Positions 30,994 to 41,745 of a stretch of 64,000 nucleotides of DNA are shown one piece after another. The notes below the pieces were generated by a model that worked only from the letters and a program-made list of their open reading frames with translations, made no database searches and was not told the DNA's origin. Position numbers and translations under genes: made by a program. Location of the stretch: NCBI GenBank assembly GCA_002686835.1, contig NYYP01000023.1, positions 1-64,000 of the forward strand, read 5' to 3'. Source of the DNA: Opitutia bacterium. Its GTDB lineage: Bacteria > Verrucomicrobiota > Verrucomicrobiia > Opitutales > Seribacteraceae. How positions within the stretch are numbered: the stretch's first letter is position 1; each line of letters opens with the position of its first letter.

Positions 30994-32589
30994 ATGAAGA
31001 TTCTTGTCGCGGATCGTATTTCTCCACTCGGAGTTGAGTATTTGAAAAAGCAAGACGGTTTTGATGTAATCGAGGCCTATGGTTCATCCCCTGAAGAGGT
31101 GATTGAACATGCCAAAGATGTTTCTGCAATCATTGTCCGTAGTGATACCCGGGTAACCCGTGAGGTAATGGAGGCAGCTCCTTTGCTCAAAGCTGTTGGC
31201 CGGGCAGGCGTAGGAGTCGACAATATTGATATTGATGCGGCCACGGAAAGGGGAGTGATCGTGATGAACACTCCAGGCGGAAATACAATCGCCACGGCCG
31301 AACTTACTTTCACTCACATGCTTTGCGGAACCCGTCCGGTTGTTCGTGGAGCTACGGGCATGCGTGAGGGTAAATGGGAAAGAAAACAGCTTAAAGGTGC
31401 GGAGTTGAGAAATAAAACCCTTGCGGTTTTAGGCTTGGGGAGAATTGGGGCTGAGGTAGCCAAGCGGGCACAGGCATTTGAGATGACCGTTATTGCCTAT
31501 GATCCTTATCTGACAGAGGAGAGGGCCAAGGAGTTGGAAATCGAAAAAGTCGATCTGGATGGTGCTTTTTCCCAGGCGGATTACATCACCGTTCACATGC
31601 CAATGACGCCAGAAACCAAGGGTATGGTTGATGAGGCTGCTTTTGCGAAAATGAAAGATGGCGTACGTGTATTTAATTGTGCACGGGGTGGGATTATTAA
31701 AGAATCCGCATTGGTTGATGCGTTAAAGAGCGGAAAAGTGGCGGCGGCTGGCCTGGATGTGTATGAGCAAGAACCTTTGCCTGAAGATCATGAGTTCCGT
31801 AGTCTCGAAAATTTAAATCTCACCCCCCACTTGGGAGCCTCCACCGAAGAGGCACAGGAAAGTGTTGGGGTAGAAATTGCCGAGGCCATAGCTGAAGTAC
31901 TGGAAGGGGGGCGAATTCGCAATGCCATCAATATGCCATCAATTGACCCCAAAGATTTACAAACCCTCAGTCCATATTTGGAGCTATGTATGCGACTTGG
32001 CTCATTTGCCCGACAAGCAGTACAGGAGACCGTCCAGTCCCTGCACATTACTTACTGGGGAGGAATGATCGAATTTGACACCATCCCTCTGACCCGTGCC
32101 GTTCAAAAAGGATGGCTAAAAGGGATAGCTGGGGACGAGGGAGTCAATGATGTCAATGCACCATACAAGATTAAGGCCCTGGGCATTAAGGTAGAGACCA
32201 CTAAGTCATCTTCGGCTGTCGATTACAATGAGCTCATAGAAGTGCGTACAATCGATACCAAGGGCAAGGAGCAGTCAGTGCGAGGAACCATCATTGGTAA
32301 AAATGCAGACCCCAGAATTGTTGAGGTGGACGGGGAAGCAATCGAAGCCCGCCCAGTGGATACTTTGCTTGTTGTGCGCAATTTGGATAAGCCAGGAATT
32401 GTGGGCAAGGTGGGAACTATTCTTGGAGAATTTGGAGTAAATATTGCCAATATGTCACTGAGTCGTCCTGAAGGATCGGAGTCTGCTCTTACGATTCTTG
32501 AATTGGACAATGAGCCCAGTAATGAGGTACTGGAAAAATTAGTCGCTGACCCTGATATTGAGGAAGCCAGGGTATCGCGTCAGAAATAA
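30994..32589 (+). CDS. serA: D-3-phosphoglycerate dehydrogenase (long form with ACT domain)
   Basis: '[16 protein letters not shown]', '[35 protein letters not shown]', C-terminal ACT '[27 protein letters not shown]'. Confidence 0.97.
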   Translation: MKILVADRISPLGVEYLKKQDGFDVIEAYGSSPEEVIEHAKDVSAIIVRSDTRVTREVMEAAPLLKAVGRAGVGVDNIDIDAATERGVIVMNTPGGNTIATAELTFTHMLCGTRPVVRGATGMREGKWERKQLKGAELRNKTLAVLGLGRIGAEVAKRAQAFEMTVIAYDPYLTEERAKELEIEKVDLDGAFSQADYITVHMPMTPETKGMVDEAAFAKMKDGVRVFNCARGGIIKESALVDALKSGKVAAAGLDVYEQEPLPEDHEFRSLENLNLTPHLGASTEEAQESVGVEIAEAIAEVLEGGRIRNAINMPSIDPKDLQTLSPYLELCMRLGSFARQAVQETVQSLHITYWGGMIEFDTIPLTRAVQKGWLKGIAGDEGVNDVNAPYKIKALGIKVETTKSSSAVDYNELIEVRTIDTKGKEQSVRGTIIGKNADPRIVEVDGEAIEARPVDTLLVVRNLDKPGIVGKVGTILGEFGVNIANMSLSRPEGSESALTILELDNEPSNEVLEKLVADPDIEEARVSRQK

Positions 32590-32622
32590 CTCTCTTAAAA
32601 AAACTTTGTTCCTAATCTAAGT

Positions 32623-33261
32623 ATGCTAAGCATTGAAACCATAGCCGTTCTCATCATCGGTTATTTGATAGGATCGATTCCATGGGCCGTCATCATAGCC
32701 AAGCGCTCAGGTGTTGATATTTTTACGGTTGGAAGTGGGAACCCTGGTGCAACCAATGTATTGCGAACGCTTGGCAAATCGAAGGGTTACCTGGTTTTCT
32801 TTCTTGATTTTTGCAAGGGACTGTTAGCTGTATGGTGGTTTCATTTACCCTTGTTTTCCTTTTCCGGAGATGCGTCCCTGGGATTATGGAGTTTGCCGGC
32901 CGCAGTGATCGGTCACACTTATCCAATCTTTACTGGTTTTCGGGGGGGCAAGGGCGTGGCAACGGCCATGGGAGGATTACTCGGTTTGATGCCTGCCTGT
33001 TTACTGGTGGGATTATTTGTTTGGGTCCTTACCTTCTATCTGACCAAATATGTTGCGGTTGCATCCATTGCATTTGGATTGAGTTTGCCAGTCTGTACCC
33101 TTGTTTTTTCTTTAAATGATGATGGCGGGCTGGGAAAAACCTTTCTCGCTTTCCTCGTCATGGGTTGGATCATTTGGAGACACCGTTCAAACTTGGCACG
33201 GTTACGGGCAGGAACTGAAAATCGTTTTGAAAAAAAGACGAGAGAAAAGCCCAGGTTTTAA
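32623..33261 (+). CDS. plsY: Glycerol-3-phosphate acyltransferase PlsY
   Basis: 'GYLIGSIPWAVIIAKRSGVDIFTVGSGNPGATNVLRTLG', 'GHTYPIFTGFRGGKGVATAMG', 'RHRSNLARLRAGTE'. Confidence 0.96.
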   Translation: MLSIETIAVLIIGYLIGSIPWAVIIAKRSGVDIFTVGSGNPGATNVLRTLGKSKGYLVFFLDFCKGLLAVWWFHLPLFSFSGDASLGLWSLPAAVIGHTYPIFTGFRGGKGVATAMGGLLGLMPACLLVGLFVWVLTFYLTKYVAVASIAFGLSLPVCTLVFSLNDDGGLGKTFLAFLVMGWIIWRHRSNLARLRAGTENRFEKKTREKPRF

Positions 33262-33273
33262 AACATTGAGAAA

Positions 33274-34608
33274 ATGAGCACACAAACAAACAGTTCTCTT
33301 AAAAAGATCCGTGTTGGTATTTTGGGTTTTGGTACGGTGGGGCAGGGAACCTGGAAACACCTGCAGGAAAATGCACATTTCTGGCCAAAAATTTTAGGGG
33401 TTGAGCTTATCCCATCCAGAGCCTCGGTCCGTTCGTTGGACAAGGAACGTCCAGTGGAAATTAGTAAGGACCAGCTAACCACGGATTCGGCGTCAATCGT
33501 AGATGATCCCAATATAGATTTGGTTTGCGAATTAATGGGCGGAGTGGAAGAAGCCAAATTATTGACCCTGCGTGCCTTTGCCCAGGGCAAGTCCGTGGTA
33601 ACAGCCAACAAGGCTCTGATCTGCGAGCATGGAGAAGAGTTATTCAGGGCGGCGGAGGAGGCTGGGGTAGGCTATGGATTTGAAGCGAGTGTGGCCGGAG
33701 GCATTCCTATAATTAAGGTTTTGCGTGAAAGCTTGGTATCGAATGAATTTCCTCTCATTTATGGTATTCTCAATGGAACTTCGAACTACATCCTCACCCG
33801 TATGGAAAAAGAGGGGGCAAGTTTTGAAGAGGTGCTAGGGGATGCCCGGCAGCTTGGCTATGTGGAAGCAGATGAAGCCTTGGATCTAGATGGGGTGGAT
33901 GCAGCACACAAGGCCGTTATACTTGCTTATTTGGCTCATGGAATATGGGTCAATTTAAGTGAAGTAACAGTGGAAGGAATCCGTCGTATATCGAACGAGG
34001 ACTTGCAAGCGGCTGAAAATCTGAGTTGCCGAATCAAACTCATTGGCGTGATTCGGAGAAATTTTACCAACGATCATGTTGCCGTGGCAGTACATCCCGC
34101 CTTGATCCCTATTGAGGAGACCATTGCCCGAACGGATGGGGTGCACAATGGCGTTTGCTTGAACGGTTCGGTTGTGGGTACGGTTGTTCTCACTGGTCGT
34201 GGAGCTGGCCAAGACCCCACCGCTAGTTCTGTGATTTCAGATCTTGTTGATGTTGTCAAAGGAGTGAATGGAATTTCTTCCTTACCCAAATTGGTCCATG
34301 TTTCCCCGGAGCAATGCCAGCCTGCAACGCCGGATGAGATTGAGGGTCGGTTTTATTTGCGGCTGGCGGTGGATGACCGGCCTGGTCAATTGGCAAAAGT
34401 GGCTGAGTGTTTGGCTGATCGGGGAATTAGCCTGGCAACCGTTTCACAAACTCCGCATGAGAAGGATAAACCAGCCAGTTTAATTCTTACCACCCATCAA
34501 ACCAATGAACATTCAATTGCTCAGGCACTTGCCCAATTAAAAGAATTGCCCGGGGTGGTGGACGATCCGGTTCTTTTCCGAATGTTTGATCCCAACGGAA
34601 TGTCCTAA
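33274..34608 (+). CDS. hom: Homoserine dehydrogenase (with C-terminal ACT domain)
   Basis: 'VGILGFGTVGQGTWKHL', 'VTANKALICEHGEELF', 'GILNGTSNYILTRMEKEGASFEEVL', ACT 'DRPGQLAKVAECLADRGISLATVSQ'. Confidence 0.97.
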   Translation: MSTQTNSSLKKIRVGILGFGTVGQGTWKHLQENAHFWPKILGVELIPSRASVRSLDKERPVEISKDQLTTDSASIVDDPNIDLVCELMGGVEEAKLLTLRAFAQGKSVVTANKALICEHGEELFRAAEEAGVGYGFEASVAGGIPIIKVLRESLVSNEFPLIYGILNGTSNYILTRMEKEGASFEEVLGDARQLGYVEADEALDLDGVDAAHKAVILAYLAHGIWVNLSEVTVEGIRRISNEDLQAAENLSCRIKLIGVIRRNFTNDHVAVAVHPALIPIEETIARTDGVHNGVCLNGSVVGTVVLTGRGAGQDPTASSVISDLVDVVKGVNGISSLPKLVHVSPEQCQPATPDEIEGRFYLRLAVDDRPGQLAKVAECLADRGISLATVSQTPHEKDKPASLILTTHQTNEHSIAQALAQLKELPGVVDDPVLFRMFDPNGMS

Positions 34609-34609
34609 T

Positions 34610-35824
34610 ATGAATGTGGTGGTACAAAAATATGGAGGAACATCAGTTGCTGATGTTGAGCGGATAAAAAAGGTTGCCCGACGGGTTAAAGCAACGCTTG
34701 ATTCCGGCAGTGGTGTATTGGTGGTTGTATCTGCCCGTGCGGGTGTAACCAACCAATTAATCGAGCGGGCCAAAGCCATTCAAAAAAGTCCATCCGAGCG
34801 TGAGCTTGATATGCTCATGACCTGCGGAGAGCAGGAAACTATCGCTTTGCTTTGTATGGCCCTTCATGCAATCGATGTGCCGGCGATTTCGAGGACTGGT
34901 TGGCAGGTTGGTATTGTAACGGAGGGATTACATGCCAAGTCGCGCATCAGGGAAGTCAAAGGGGGAGATTTGCGCAAACAATTGCGAGCAGGAAATGTGG
35001 TAGTTGTTGCTGGTTTTCAGGGTATAAACGAAAGCGGGGATGTGACTACTTTTGGACGAGGTGGCTCTGACCTTAGTGCAATAGCCTTGGCTGGGTCTTT
35101 ACGTGCTAAGGGTTGTCAGATATACACTGATGTCGAAGGAGTATACACTGCTGATCCCCGAATTGTTCCAGATGCCCGAAAAATTCAGGAGATCAATTAC
35201 GAAGAGATGTTAGAGCTCGCCAGCAGTGGATCGAAAGTCATGCAGACCCGTGCAGTCGAATTTGCTCAGAAGCACAATATCCCTTTTGAAGTCCGTTCAA
35301 GTTTTTCCAAAAAATCCGGAACCATGGTAAAAAAGAAAGTAAAATCATTGGAGGATATGCTGGTAAGCGGCGTAGCCACAGACAAGAACCAAGTCCGCAT
35401 AAGTGTGACCGAACTACCCGACCGGCCTGGAGCGGCCGCAGCAGTATTTAAAGTGATGGCGGAGGCAGGAGTTGTGGTCGATATGATCATTCAGAATGTG
35501 GGCCGTCAGGGCCTGGCTAACCTTTCCTTTACTGTGCCTACTGAAGATGCATTTCGTGCAGAAAAAGCCCTCAAAGAACATTTTGCAGATGTTAATGGAG
35601 GTAAGCTTGGGAAAAGCACAAATATCATAAAAGTCTCAGTGGTTGGGGTAGGGATGAGATCGCATTCCGGGGTTGCCGCCACATTTTTTGACGCCTTAGC
35701 GGAAGCTGGTATCAATATGCTCATGATCAGTACATCTGAGATCAAAATCTCGGTCGCGGTTGAACCAGACAACGGTGATGAGGCAACAAGGGTTGCCCAT
35801 CAAGCATTCGGTCTGGGTAAATAA
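34610..35824 (+). CDS. lysC: Aspartate kinase
   Basis: 'VVQKYGGTSVADVERIKKVARRV', 'TFGRGGSDLSAIALAGSLRAKGCQIYTDVEGVYTADPRIV', two ACT repeats. Confidence 0.97.
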   Translation: MNVVVQKYGGTSVADVERIKKVARRVKATLDSGSGVLVVVSARAGVTNQLIERAKAIQKSPSERELDMLMTCGEQETIALLCMALHAIDVPAISRTGWQVGIVTEGLHAKSRIREVKGGDLRKQLRAGNVVVVAGFQGINESGDVTTFGRGGSDLSAIALAGSLRAKGCQIYTDVEGVYTADPRIVPDARKIQEINYEEMLELASSGSKVMQTRAVEFAQKHNIPFEVRSSFSKKSGTMVKKKVKSLEDMLVSGVATDKNQVRISVTELPDRPGAAAAVFKVMAEAGVVVDMIIQNVGRQGLANLSFTVPTEDAFRAEKALKEHFADVNGGKLGKSTNIIKVSVVGVGMRSHSGVAATFFDALAEAGINMLMISTSEIKISVAVEPDNGDEATRVAHQAFGLGK

Positions 35825-35834
35825 TTTATTAGAA

Positions 35835-37211
35835 ATGCGCTACCTGAGTACGCGCGGAGGGACAGAACCGGTTGGTTTTTGTGAGGCTGTTGCTCAAGGG
35901 CTGGCCCCGGATGGCGGACTTTATCTTCCCGAAAAATTTCCAGATCTTTCCGGGAAAGTGGAAGAATGGTCCGAGCTTTCCTACCCAAATCTATGTCATG
36001 CATTTTTTCAGCACTTTGCCACAGATTTGCCTGAGGATGATCTGTATGAGGCTATTCGTATGGCTTATTGCGGATTTTCTCATCCTGAAACAGCCCCCCT
36101 TGTCCAATTAAATGAACATTGGCAGGTTCTGGAACTTTTTCATGGGCCTACTTTAGCTTTTAAAGATTTTGCCCTGCAGTTGCTGGGTAATTTGTATGAA
36201 TTACAGATCAAAAGAAGTGGCCGTGATCTATGTATTTTAGGGGCCACATCCGGGGATACCGGTGCAGCTGCCATTTCGGGATTACTCGGCAAAAAAGGGG
36301 TGAAGGTATTCATATTATATCCAGATGGGAAGGTCTCTCCCTTGCAGGAAAGACAGATGACCTGCACGGGCGCAGATAATGTCTTTCCTCTCGCGATTGA
36401 AGGTACCTTTGATGATGCACAGCGAACGGTCAAAGAATTATTTGGAGACCTTTCCTTTCGTGACTCCATTGGTTTGTCAGCGGTTAATTCGATTAACTTA
36501 GCCAGAATACTGGCACAGTCAGTCTATTATTTATACGCATGGCTTAGGCTCAGTCCGGATGTTCGTGAAAGCACAACATTTGTGGTTCCGACCGGTAATT
36601 TTGGGAATGTATTTGCTGGCTGGTTGCTCACCAGGATGGGAATCAAGATGGGTGGCTTTCGGGTGGCCACTAACCAGAATGATGTATTGCACCGATTGTT
36701 CGGATCCGGGGAATATCAATTAGGGGAAGTATCTCCGAGCCTCGCTCCATCGATGGATATTCAGGTGGCATCCAATTTTGAAAGGCTCCTGTTTTATTTT
36801 TTAGATGGTAATGCTGACCGGGTGCGTGAAGTAATGAAGACATTCCGGGATACGGGTAGGTATGAGTTTGAAAAATTCTCCATTCCTGGATTTTCAAGTT
36901 CCTCGACCACAGATAATGAAATTCCTCAGATTATTACAAAAATCTGGAATGAGCACAATTATCTGGCTGATCCACATACAGCTTGTGCTTTCAAGGATTT
37001 GTCCAACCATGATCCAGCGGTAATTTTGGCGACTGCACATCCAGCAAAATTTCCACAGGTTTTTGAGGATGCCGGTTTGACCAGACCTACATCCCCGATT
37101 CTCGAAGACTTGCTCCACCAGTCGCCAATTAAATATCCATTGCAGGTGAATTCATCGGCAGTTCGCTCCTTTATCGAGCAAAAGTTAAATCCGCTTTCTT
37201 CAGGTTCCTGA
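35835..37211 (+). CDS. thrC: Threonine synthase
   Basis: 'MRYLSTRGGTEPVGFCEAVAQGLAPDGGLYLPEKFP', 'FHGPTLAFKDFALQLLG', 'LGATSGDTGAAAI', 'VPTGNFGNVFAGW'. Confidence 0.97.
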   Translation: MRYLSTRGGTEPVGFCEAVAQGLAPDGGLYLPEKFPDLSGKVEEWSELSYPNLCHAFFQHFATDLPEDDLYEAIRMAYCGFSHPETAPLVQLNEHWQVLELFHGPTLAFKDFALQLLGNLYELQIKRSGRDLCILGATSGDTGAAAISGLLGKKGVKVFILYPDGKVSPLQERQMTCTGADNVFPLAIEGTFDDAQRTVKELFGDLSFRDSIGLSAVNSINLARILAQSVYYLYAWLRLSPDVRESTTFVVPTGNFGNVFAGWLLTRMGIKMGGFRVATNQNDVLHRLFGSGEYQLGEVSPSLAPSMDIQVASNFERLLFYFLDGNADRVREVMKTFRDTGRYEFEKFSIPGFSSSSTTDNEIPQIITKIWNEHNYLADPHTACAFKDLSNHDPAVILATAHPAKFPQVFEDAGLTRPTSPILEDLLHQSPIKYPLQVNSSAVRSFIEQKLNPLSSGS

Positions 37212-37241
37212 AAATTATCGACTTTGGGTCGTATATAAGAA

Positions 37242-38060
37242 ATGAAACCAAGGATGGTATTCCTGAGGGGTGGGGGACTTGGTGATTTTATCTTAACCTT
37301 ACCACTGCTCAAACTTGCTCATCTTGAGCAATTTCCTGTTACCCTCTATGCACGTCCTTCTTATTTAGAACTTTTGGGTAGCGAATGGGATTGGTTGGAT
37401 GTTGAGGATTTGGACGAACTGTCGGGTAATCCACCGCCCTATATCAGAGGTTGTATTGCCGTTAGTTTTTGGACGGATCCAGGATGGTACCAGGAATTGA
37501 TACACGCAGGTGCAATTGCAGTTCACCAGATCAATCCCCGACCGTTGAGTGGGAAGCATTTTGTCATCCAGTCGTCTGCAAACATGGAGTGGGTAATTTC
37601 AGAGGACTTTTTTAAAAAACCATTACTTGGTAATTGTTGGGCTGGGGGTGAAAACACTCTATGGATTCACCCGGGAAGTGGGGGAGGGAGTAAAAATTTG
37701 CCCATCGGGCATTTTATAGACTATGCCCATCAATGGCTAGATCGGGATAGATGCAAAAATGTAATTTTTTCTTTTGGGGAAGCGGATAAAGATCGGTTGA
37801 GTAAGATAAAATCCTCCGCGATTAGTAAAGATCCAAGAACTTCGATTATTCAACCACCAACGATTTTAGGTCTTTGTGATCAGTTGACGAAACGGGCGGA
37901 CAAATTTGTGGGCAACGATTCAGGCCCCGGGCATTTGGCAGCAAGTCTGGGTATACCCGTTGAAATTGGTTTTACCAACACATCAGAATCGGTGTGGCGA
38001 CCAATTGGCCCAAGGGTAAAAACCTATTTCTGGGACTCAGACTCCAGCAAAATCTTATAG
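37242..38060 (+). CDS. Glycosyltransferase family 9 (heptosyltransferase)-like protein
   Basis: 'MVFLRGGGLGDFILTLPLLKLAHLEQFPVTLYARPSY', 'LWIHPGSGGGSKNLPIGHFIDYA', 'KFVGNDSGPGHLAASLGIPVEIGFTNT'. Confidence 0.82.
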   Translation: MKPRMVFLRGGGLGDFILTLPLLKLAHLEQFPVTLYARPSYLELLGSEWDWLDVEDLDELSGNPPPYIRGCIAVSFWTDPGWYQELIHAGAIAVHQINPRPLSGKHFVIQSSANMEWVISEDFFKKPLLGNCWAGGENTLWIHPGSGGGSKNLPIGHFIDYAHQWLDRDRCKNVIFSFGEADKDRLSKIKSSAISKDPRTSIIQPPTILGLCDQLTKRADKFVGNDSGPGHLAASLGIPVEIGFTNTSESVWRPIGPRVKTYFWDSDSSKIL

Positions 38061-39610
38061 GTCACAGAATCCACCAACGCTTCCCAACTGGCGTTGATTA
38101 CATTGTCGCTCACTCCAACTGTTCCCCAGGTGGAGTGTCCATCAGATGACTCCACATGAACGCGGGTGATGGCATTAGTGCCCTGATTGCTTTCAAGAAT
38201 GCGAACTTTAAAATCTACCAAAGTAACTTGGGAAATATAAGGAAAGTCTTTGACCAATGCCTTTCTCAGAGCATGGTCTAAAGCCGAGACTGGTCCGTTG
38301 CCCTCAGCAACAACATGGTGAGTTTCTCCCTTAATGCGTAACTTTACGGTGGCTTCAGATGTGACTCCATCTTCCTGGATCATACCCTCCACACCGACAT
38401 GGTATCGCAAAACCTCGAAGGCAAGATCCTCACCACGCAGAAACCTACGGAGCAGCAGATCAAAGGAAGCATCGGCAGATTCAAACTCATACCCCTTGAA
38501 CTCCAGGGACTTTAATTCTTCAAGAAAGGACTTCATTTCTGGAGAGCGGCCGTCAACATCCATGCCCATCTCTTTGGCTTTGAGCATGATACTGCTCCGT
38601 CCGGACATATCTGAAACTAAAACGCGTGTGCGGTTACCCACGGTTGCCGGATCGATATGTTCGTAACTCCGTGTTGATTTTGATGCAGCATCAGCATGCA
38701 CACCCCCTTTGTGGGCAAAGGATGCAGCTCCTACATAAGGGGCACGAATATCAGGTCTTAAGTTGGTTGAGTCGTCGATAAAAAGGGACAAGTCCCTTAG
38801 CTTGGAAAGATTTTTACCACAGTTGGTCGATCGATCCATCTTTAATTGAAGGTTGGGAATAATGGTGGTGAGGTTCGCATTTCCATTGCGTTCACCATAA
38901 CCATTCATGGTGCCCTGGACCATTACAGCACCAGCTTCCACCCCAGCTAAACTGACTGCCACGCCAACTCCGGCATCATTGTGGCAGTGTACCCCAATTT
39001 TGGAATCAGGAAAATGATCAACAACAGTTTGGGTGATCTGGTGAAAAGGAGTTACCAGTTTCCCCCCATTTGTCTCACAAAGGGTGAGAAAATCTGCACC
39101 ACCTCTCTGGGCACCCTCAAGAGTGGAAAGAGCATACTCTGGATTGTCGGTGTAGCCGTCAAAAAAATGCTCTGCATCATAGATCACTTCTTTTCCCTGT
39201 TCCTTGAGGTATCTGACTGTGTCTTCAATCATTTGCAGGTTTTCTTCAGGCGTGGTCCGTAGAACATCTGTCACATGAAGGAGCCAAGACTTCCCAAAGA
39301 TGGTCACAACCGGGGTATTGGCATCAAGGAGAAGTTTTACCTGTGCATCATCCTCAACCGCCGTCTTGGCACGCCTGGTGGAACCAAAAGCGGCAACCTT
39401 AGCATGGTTTAAACTCAGGTCAGTGGCTTGTTCAAAAAAAGCCATATCTCGGGGGTTACTGCCTGGCCATCCACCCTCAATGTAATCCACCCCAAATTGG
39501 TCAAGCTTTTGTGCAACCCGAAGCTTGGAAGCTACAGTGAAAGATACGCCTTCTGCCTGTGAGCCATCTCGCAAAGTTGTGTCGTATATCAGAACATGCT
39601 GATTATTCAT
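38024..39610 (-). CDS. cimA: (R)-citramalate synthase
   Basis: 'LIYDTTLRDGSQAEGVSFTVASKLRVAQKLDQFGVDYIEGGWPGSNPRD', 'GVHCHNDAGVGVAVSLAGVEAGAVMVQGTMNGYGERNGNANL', LeuA-dimer-like C-terminus. Confidence 0.93.
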   Translation of the reverse strand: MNNQHVLIYDTTLRDGSQAEGVSFTVASKLRVAQKLDQFGVDYIEGGWPGSNPRDMAFFEQATDLSLNHAKVAAFGSTRRAKTAVEDDAQVKLLLDANTPVVTIFGKSWLLHVTDVLRTTPEENLQMIEDTVRYLKEQGKEVIYDAEHFFDGYTDNPEYALSTLEGAQRGGADFLTLCETNGGKLVTPFHQITQTVVDHFPDSKIGVHCHNDAGVGVAVSLAGVEAGAVMVQGTMNGYGERNGNANLTTIIPNLQLKMDRSTNCGKNLSKLRDLSLFIDDSTNLRPDIRAPYVGAASFAHKGGVHADAASKSTRSYEHIDPATVGNRTRVLVSDMSGRSSIMLKAKEMGMDVDGRSPEMKSFLEELKSLEFKGYEFESADASFDLLLRRFLRGEDLAFEVLRYHVGVEGMIQEDGVTSEATVKLRIKGETHHVVAEGNGPVSALDHALRKALVKDFPYISQVTLVDFKVRILESNQGTNAITRVHVESSDGHSTWGTVGVSDNVINASWEALVDSVTYKILLESESQK

Positions 39611-39688
39611 GGTGCTGAATGAATTTAAATAGGGGAAAGATATGATCTGTTTTGCTGATTAGAAGTAATAAGCAATTTAGGTATAAAA

Positions 39689-41308
39689 ATGCTTTCCTTC
39701 TCCGTTCTTGGCAACGGCAAAGCTTTGCTTGTATGCTCAGTTGCAGTGAATCAAATCTCAGGAAATCAGTTAGGACTAGAAATTTTTCATTCGTTAAGAA
39801 AGCAGGTATTTAGTCCTTTACTGGTAGATTATGGACTTCCAGTTCCTCGAACTTTTACTCGGGGAGTGGTCCTTGCTCTATCTCTTGGCCTAATAAAAAT
39901 TCTTAACCAAAAAAAGGTAGGCAAAAGAGTTGGAGTTATTCTTCCCCCAGGGATTGGAGGATTTGTTGCCAACATTGCAATCATTCTAAGTGGCCGCATA
40001 CCAGTGAATTTAAATTTCACTCTTGGCTCGGAGATAAATAAATACCTGCTTAACTCCACCGGTATTAATGCAATTCTTACTGCATCCAAGATGATAGAAA
40101 AGTTTCCGGATTTTCCTTGGACAGAAGAAATCATCCTTGTCGATAACTATCTTTTAAGTTCAGCGAAAAGACCGTTTTCTATTTTTTTAGAAATCATAAA
40201 AGCAAAATTCTTTCCTTACGGTTTAGTGAGAAAATATCAGATTTCACAAAAGGGAGGGCATGAGTTGGCTACGATTTTATTCACCAGTGGTAGTTCGGGA
40301 ATGCCCAAGGGGGTTATGCTATCTCACGAGAATATCCTTAAGAACTGCAAACAGCTTTTTGATTTGGAACTGTTTGATGACAGGCCAAATGTTCTGGTCA
40401 ATCTACCTCTTTTTCACAGTTTTGGATTTACTGTTGGTATGATTTTTTCGGTTCTCCGCGGGTTACCCCTTGCGTGCACTGCCAATCCACTTGACCACAA
40501 GTTGAACCTGAAAGTAATTCAGAAAGAAAAAATCAAAACCCTTTTAGGGACCCCGACTTTTCTTCGAGGGTATTTGAAGAGAGCGAAAAATAATGAATTA
40601 TCCAGCATCAAATATGTTGTGGCAGGAGCCGAAAAAAGTCCGGAAGAATTTCGCTTAAGATGGGAAAAAGTTGCGAACTGTGATTACTTGGAAGGATATG
40701 GTTTAACCGAGGCATCTCCTGCCATTTCTTTTAATCTTCCCGGTAGGGGGAAAAGAAATGGTTCCGTGGGTAGATTGCTCAAGGGAGTATCTTGTAAAAC
40801 TTTAGATATCGACTCTGGTAAGGAAACGAATTTGTCGGATGGAGGGATTCTCTGTTTTCGTGGCCAAAATATTTTCGCAGGTTATTTGAACAATCAGGAA
40901 AAAACTTCATCAGTTTTGGATACTGAAGGCTGGTTTAAAACGGGAGACCTTGGGAGGATCGATGAGGATGGTTTTTTGTGGATTGAGGGAAGGGTATCCA
41001 GGTTTTCCAAAATCGGTGGCGAGATGGTTTCTCATCAAAAAGTGGAAGAAGCAATCAACAAGATCTTAGGGTTGTGTACGGAAGAAGATTTACAACTTGT
41101 GGTATCCGCCCGTGAAAATATTCAAAAAGGCGAACAGCTAGTAGTGGTAACTACTTTAGCTTTAAACCTCCAGGATTTAAAAAAAGCACTAAGGGAGCAA
41201 GGACTTCCCAATCTGTGGATACCCCAAGAAATAATGTTATTGAAAGAGATACCTCTTCTTCCCACAGGCAAAGTAAACTGGAAAGAGATTAGGAGTGAAA
41301 TTGCTTAA
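39689..41308 (+). CDS. AMP-dependent acyl-CoA/acyl-ACP synthetase
   Basis: 'ATILFTSGSSGMPKGVMLSHENIL', 'EGYGLTEASPAISFNLPG', 'GWFKTGDLGRIDEDGFLWIEGR'. Confidence 0.92.
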   Translation: MLSFSVLGNGKALLVCSVAVNQISGNQLGLEIFHSLRKQVFSPLLVDYGLPVPRTFTRGVVLALSLGLIKILNQKKVGKRVGVILPPGIGGFVANIAIILSGRIPVNLNFTLGSEINKYLLNSTGINAILTASKMIEKFPDFPWTEEIILVDNYLLSSAKRPFSIFLEIIKAKFFPYGLVRKYQISQKGGHELATILFTSGSSGMPKGVMLSHENILKNCKQLFDLELFDDRPNVLVNLPLFHSFGFTVGMIFSVLRGLPLACTANPLDHKLNLKVIQKEKIKTLLGTPTFLRGYLKRAKNNELSSIKYVVAGAEKSPEEFRLRWEKVANCDYLEGYGLTEASPAISFNLPGRGKRNGSVGRLLKGVSCKTLDIDSGKETNLSDGGILCFRGQNIFAGYLNNQEKTSSVLDTEGWFKTGDLGRIDEDGFLWIEGRVSRFSKIGGEMVSHQKVEEAINKILGLCTEEDLQLVVSARENIQKGEQLVVVTTLALNLQDLKKALREQGLPNLWIPQEIMLLKEIPLLPTGKVNWKEIRSEIA

Positions 41309-41358
41309 TTCTAATAGCCTTCTCCAGTAAAAGCGGGGAGTCTTGGTATTTTTAGACT

Positions 41359-41434
41359 TGGTAGGCCGGCCGGGACTCGAACCCGGAACCAATGGCTTAA
41401 AAGGCCACTGCTCTACCGATTGAGCTACCGACCC
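41359..41434 (-). tRNA. tRNA-Lys (anticodon TTT), CCA encoded
   Basis: Minus-strand GGGTCGGTAGCTCAATCGGTAGAGCAGTGGCCTTTTAAGCCATTGGTTCCGGGTTCGAGTCCCGGCCGGCCTACCA; acceptor GGGTCGG pairs with CCGGCCT (G-U tolerated). Confidence 0.95.
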
Positions 41435-41745
41435 GCAGAGTAAGCTAAATAGTAATATAGAAGGTGCTTGGGTTCGTCAACGATCAACGATTAGTGGGGA
41501 GAATCTAAAAAAATTCCAAAAATTCTACCTATTTACGCCATATGTTTGAACCTTTCAGTCCTATGACACTTTGCGTCCTATTAATTGAGATTGAAAGAGG
41601 TATTATGGGATAATGACAAGTAGCTATAGATTAGAATATTTTAAGTTGGCTATTGTCTACTATTAGTGGAGTGCCCGGCTGATTTAGACTGCCCCCAAAA
41701 AACAAGTCAAATAAAGGTGCAGATTGTTACCAAACTTATCTACTG

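Noticed and set aside
41309-41358. Intrinsic terminator CTCC...GGGGAG shared by AMP-ligase and tRNA-Lys
   Set aside because: Stem is short and poorly followed by T-run; not supportable by eye.
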